A DNA stretch of 35,905 nucleotides, taken from Hyphomonadaceae bacterium (lineage in GTDB: Bacteria; Pseudomonadota; Alphaproteobacteria; Caulobacterales; Aquidulcibacteraceae). This document shows, piece by piece, positions 32,960 to 35,905 of this stretch. Position numbers and translations under genes: made by a program. Where the stretch lies: contig JALHOC010000022.1 in NCBI GenBank assembly GCA_022843225.1, forward strand, positions 1 through 35,905, given 5' to 3'. Positions within the stretch are counted from its first letter, which is position 1; each line of letters starts with the position of its first letter. The notes beneath the pieces are model-generated. The model searched no databases. It worked only from the letters and a program-made list of their open reading frames with translations, and had not been told where the DNA came from.

Positions 32960-33730
32960 TTAAATCGCGGTCTGGCCGCCGTCGATCACGAACGTCTGGC
33001 CGGTTGTGAACGCGCCCGCTTTTGACGCGAGAAACACCGCCATGCCGGCGATCTCATCCGGCTGGCCGATGCGCTTCAGGCACGAATGGGCGGTATAGGT
33101 CTTCAAGATATCGGGGTTGTCCCAAAGCGCCTTGGCGAAATCGGTCTGCACCAGGCCTGGCGCAATGGTGTTGACGCGTACATTGTCGGGGCCGAACTCA
33201 ACTGCGAGATTGCGCGCGAGCTGCATGTCGGCGGCTTTGGAGATATTGTAAGCGCCGATCACTGGGGTGCCTTTCAGGCCGCCAATCGATGAGATGATCA
33301 CCACCGATCCGTCCTGGCGCGCGCGCATCTCGGGGGCGACCATCTGGATGATCCAATGGTTCGACACGATGTTGTTTTGCAGGATTTTGCTGAATTGATC
33401 GTCGCTCATGCCGCCCATCGGTCCGAAATAGGGGTTGGACGCGGCGTTGCAGACGAGGATATCGATCTGGCCGAAACTGCGGCGGGTTTCATCCACGAGG
33501 TTCTGCAGCGCCGCCTTATCGGCGATGTTCGCTGGGATCGAGATCGCCGCCTTGCGCCCAACAGCAGCATTGATCTCGGCGACCGCCGCTTCGCAGGCGT
33601 CAGCCTTGCGCGAGGAGACCACGACACTCGCGCCATGGTCGGCCAGCCGGTGCGCGATGGCCTTGCCGATGCCCTTGGAGGAACCGGTGACAATGGCGGT
33701 CTTGCCCGAGAGATCGAAGAGATTGGCCAT
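32960..33730 (-). CDS. SDR family oxidoreductase
   Basis: A 256-residue classical SDR. Motifs are TGSSKGIG (15-22), CNAASN (about 93), IISSIGG (catalytic Ser), YNISK (Tyr about 160, Lys four later) and VNTIAPGLV. The C-terminus FVIDGGQTAI is typical of FabG-like enzymes. All catalytic residues are intact. AGGAG lies about seven bases before ATG 33730. It probably uses NADP(H) or NAD(H) on a small alcohol or ketone; the substrate is not readable. Confidence 0.92.
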   Translation of the reverse strand: MANLFDLSGKTAIVTGSSKGIGKAIAHRLADHGASVVVSSRKADACEAAVAEINAAVGRKAAISIPANIADKAALQNLVDETRRSFGQIDILVCNAASNPYFGPMGGMSDDQFSKILQNNIVSNHWIIQMVAPEMRARQDGSVVIISSIGGLKGTPVIGAYNISKAADMQLARNLAVEFGPDNVRVNTIAPGLVQTDFAKALWDNPDILKTYTAHSCLKRIGQPDEIAGMAVFLASKAGAFTTGQTFVIDGGQTAI

Positions 33731-33805
33731 GGGGTCGCTCCTTGCTAGGAGGGTCTTCTAAGCGTGCGGACCTGCCCTGGTCCAGACTGACGCTAGGAGG
33801 GGACA

Positions 33806-34741
33806 ATGAAGCGCGGACATTGGCTGCTGGGTGCGAGTCTTGCCTGTGTGCTCGTGGCCTGCGAGGAGCCCGATCCTTTGGCCGGTGTGCGCGCGGCGTG
33901 CGCTAATGCCGAGAGCGAGGCCGAAGCGCGCATCGAAGCCTGCGGCACTCTGATTGCGTCCGGCACGCTCAGTGAGGCTGATCGCGCTGCCGCGCTCGCG
34001 CACCGGGGAAGCGCGCTCTACGAAGCCGGAGACGCCGAAGGCGCCAATGCCGATTTTCGCGCCGCTTTGGCGGTCGATGAAGCGAATACGGACGCCATGC
34101 TTGGCCGCGCTTTGGTGTTGGTCGATTCCGGCCAGCTCGACGCCGCCGAGCCGTTGGCGCAGCGCCTGATTGAAGCGGGCGCGCATTTAAGCCCAGCGCA
34201 TCTGATCGTCGGCGATATCGCGTTACGGCGCGGCGACATTGGCGCGGCGACTGAAGCGTTCGACCGCGCGATTGAAGCTGACGCCCGCAACGCCGAAGCC
34301 TTCGCGCAGCGCGCGCGCACCAAGATCGGCAACGAGGACCCCGTGGGCGCGCTCGCCGACTATGACGCCGCGATCCGTATCAATCCGCAATTGTCGCCAG
34401 CTTATGCAGGGCGCTGCTGGGTGCGTGTGCTGCAGGAGGATGGCGATCTCGCCGCCGCGCGCCGCGACGCTGACGAAGCCGCATCACTCGACCCGCGCAA
34501 TGTGCAGGGGCAATTGTGCCGTGGCTTGCTGCAATTGCGCGCTGAGGAATGGGATTCCGCGCGCGACAGTTATAACGCCGCGCTTGAGGTCGAACCCGGC
34601 AATCCGCAGGCTTTATTCGGGCGCGGCGTCGCGCGCCGTCGCGGCGGCGATCGTGCGGGCACCGAAGACATGAACCTCGCGCGCGATTTCGATCGCCATG
34701 TCGGCGAATGGTTCGATGAGCGCGGCGTGCGGACGTTTTAG
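33806..34741 (+). CDS. TPR-repeat lipoprotein
   Basis: A 311-residue lipoprotein. The signal MKRGHWLLGASLACVLVAC gives a lipobox ending at Cys19. At least five tetratricopeptide repeats follow, for example ALAHRGSALYEAGDAEGANA, then AHLIVGDIALRRGDIGAATE, AFAQRARTKIGNEDPVGALA and ALFGRGVARRRGGDRAG. TPRs mediate protein-protein contacts, here at the periplasmic face of the envelope. GGAGGGG precedes ATG 33806. The stop interlocks with that of the convergent HAD gene (TTAG). Confidence 0.88.
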   Translation: MKRGHWLLGASLACVLVACEEPDPLAGVRAACANAESEAEARIEACGTLIASGTLSEADRAAALAHRGSALYEAGDAEGANADFRAALAVDEANTDAMLGRALVLVDSGQLDAAEPLAQRLIEAGAHLSPAHLIVGDIALRRGDIGAATEAFDRAIEADARNAEAFAQRARTKIGNEDPVGALADYDAAIRINPQLSPAYAGRCWVRVLQEDGDLAAARRDADEAASLDPRNVQGQLCRGLLQLRAEEWDSARDSYNAALEVEPGNPQALFGRGVARRRGGDRAGTEDMNLARDFDRHVGEWFDERGVRTF

Positions 34742-35586
34742 GCGAGCGCCGCCATGACATAGCTGGCTCGTGCGCCTTCGCTCGCGAGCGCGGAGTCCGC
34801 CTTGGCGGGATCGAGTGCGCCATTCGTCTTGAGCGCTTCGCCGTGCATGCCGGAGGCGATGAACAGGCAATCGAGGCCGGCGGCGTTGGCGCCGAGAACA
34901 TCGGTGCCGACGCCATCGCCGATGCACAGAATCCGGCTCTTATCGATGGGCTTACTTGTCAGCGTCTCAAGCTCGTGAAAAGCGAGATCGTAGATCGGCT
35001 TGTGCGGCTTGCCCGCCATCACCACGCGTCCGCCGAGCGCGGCATAGTCACGCGCGATTGCGCCCGCGCACCAAATCAGATCATTGCCCACGCGCACGAC
35101 GATGTCTGGATTGGCGCAGAGCAGCTCGAGATCGCGTGCGCGTGCTTGGCGGAGGAGATCAGCGTAATCCTCTGGCGTTTCGCGATCGTCGTTCAAACCA
35201 GAAATGCCGATGAAGCGCGCGTCCTCGATGGACGCGAGCTCAAGTCCCAAGCCCTCCCACAACGATTTGTCATAAGGCGGGCCGATCTTGTGCATCGGCC
35301 CCGGCGCGCGGGCGCTGAGCTCTGCGCGGATCGCATCGCCCGAGGTGACGATGTAATCGTAAGCCTCGCGTGGGAAACCTAAGCGATCGAGTTGCGCTGG
35401 GATCGGCCCGCGCGGCTTCGGCACATTGGTAAGCAAAACCACGATCTTGCCCGCCGCGCGCCATTGCGAGAGCGCCGCCGCTGCGTCCGCAAACACGTGG
35501 CGGCCATTATGGATCACGCCCCACACGTCGCAGAAGACAGCATCGTAGTCGGCGGTGAGGGAAGAAAGGGAATTCAAGCTTTGCAT
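34738..35586 (-). CDS. HAD superfamily class IIA hydrolase (TIGR01459-like)
   Basis: A 282-residue HAD protein of the class IIA group with the NagD-like cap. Motif I is CDVWGVIHNG with nucleophile Asp20; the usual second Asp is Trp22, a substitution characteristic of this subfamily. Motif II is VLLTNVPK, motif III MAGKPHKPIYD (Lys) and motif IV IGDGVGTDVLGA (Asp pair). A phosphatase-like fold is certain; activity and substrate are not. ATG 35586 is chosen because the partial kinase gene stops four bases upstream. Confidence 0.88.
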   Translation of the reverse strand: MQSLNSLSSLTADYDAVFCDVWGVIHNGRHVFADAAAALSQWRAAGKIVVLLTNVPKPRGPIPAQLDRLGFPREAYDYIVTSGDAIRAELSARAPGPMHKIGPPYDKSLWEGLGLELASIEDARFIGISGLNDDRETPEDYADLLRQARARDLELLCANPDIVVRVGNDLIWCAGAIARDYAALGGRVVMAGKPHKPIYDLAFHELETLTSKPIDKSRILCIGDGVGTDVLGANAAGLDCLFIASGMHGEALKTNGALDPAKADSALASEGARASYVMAALA

Positions 35587-35590
35587 TGGC

Positions 35591-35905
35591 TCACGTTGAA
35601 GCGAGAGCTGCGATGCGTTCAGCATCGCGCTCCGCGCTCTCGGGGTTGTCTTCGAAGGTGGAGTGCAACACGATCGTCGCGTGCGCGCGCTGCGGTACGA
35701 CATGCGCCTCGTGCATCGGGCGCACGTTTGCGAAGAATTGCGTGAGCACGCTGCGCGGGCTGCGGCCGCGCGCCTCCACGTCGCGGATCATACGCCGCCC
35801 GAGGCGCAACGCATCGTCGGCCTCGATAAATATTTTCAGATCGAACAGCGCGCGCAAGTCGGGCGGCACGAGTAGGTGAATGCCTTCAACAATCAAAGCG
35901 GGCGT
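35591..35905 (-). CDS. Uridine kinase, C-terminal part (runs off window)
   Basis: The frame is open to the window edge, so only the last 104 residues are present. They match the C-terminal half of uridine kinase: LIVEGIHLLV (Walker-B-like), DLKIFIEADD, RRMIRDVEARGRSPRSVL and VRPMHEAHVVPQRAHATIV. It would phosphorylate uridine and cytidine using ATP or GTP. Phosphoribulokinase-like relatives are possible, since the P-loop is outside the window. The stop is four bases before the HAD start, so the two are cotranscribed. Confidence 0.85.
   Translation of the reverse strand, partial: TPALIVEGIHLLVPPDLRALFDLKIFIEADDALRLGRRMIRDVEARGRSPRSVLTQFFANVRPMHEAHVVPQRAHATIVLHSTFEDNPESAERDAERIAALAST

Noticed and set aside
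1-35905. Mobile elements, prophage or CRISPR
   Set aside because: No transposase, integrase, terminase, phage structural gene, terminal inverted repeat or repeat-spacer array was found on either strand.

Overview
The window is a GC-rich, gene-dense chromosomal segment of an alphaproteobacterium, most likely of the order Caulobacterales (Hyphomonadaceae or a close relative). The placement rests on fliX next to flgI, flbT and flaF next to a flagellin, a perfect CtrA-type box (TTAA-N7-TTAA), and a DksA with one cysteine. Genus cannot be read from the sequence. No phage, insertion sequence, integrase or CRISPR array is visible; it looks like ordinary chromosome with a flagellar island.

Layout. 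1-75: tRNA-Gly(CCC). 213-9002: an M20 peptidase, a hybrid histidine kinase, threonine aldolase, a membrane GT2 glycosyltransferase, and a histidine-kinase-like protein that has lost its phospho-acceptor His. 7913-13749: a leftward operon (lipoprotein adaptor, RND pump, ABM monooxygenase, SDR), divergent from a TetR regulator, with two GACA-C-TGTC palindromes 21 bp apart between them. 13773-19851: small housekeeping and accessory genes (NnrU-like, orphan Hpt, thioesterase, DUF4282-like, a degenerate SDR, Nudix, a membrane-anchored TIR-like protein, a glycine-rich protein, a degenerate beta-lactamase-fold protein, a lipocalin). 19885-22704: a leftward MoxR ATPase / secreted protein / VWA protein set.

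22827-29663 is the flagellar island: flbT-flaF-flagellin rightward, then a flagellin-like gene lacking the N-terminal flagellin helix and preceded by a CtrA box; an unrecognised two-TM protein leftward; then flgI, a FlgJ-type rod-binding protein and a FlbY/FlgN-like protein leftward, divergent from fliX. FlbT and FlaF are known post-transcriptional regulators of flagellin, and the flagellin leader here carries three consecutive small hairpins. 29767-35905: dksA, a DegT-like PLP enzyme, ribF, a CheY-like receiver, an SDR, a TPR lipoprotein, a class IIA HAD protein and a partial uridine kinase.

The most interesting points are the flagellin paralogue with its CtrA box, the efflux/redox operon with tandem operators, three proteins that keep an enzyme fold but have lost catalytic residues, the TIR-like membrane protein, and a recurrent architecture in which five convergent gene pairs share exactly four nucleotides at interlocked stop codons. 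Function assignments are by motif reading only; no database search was run.
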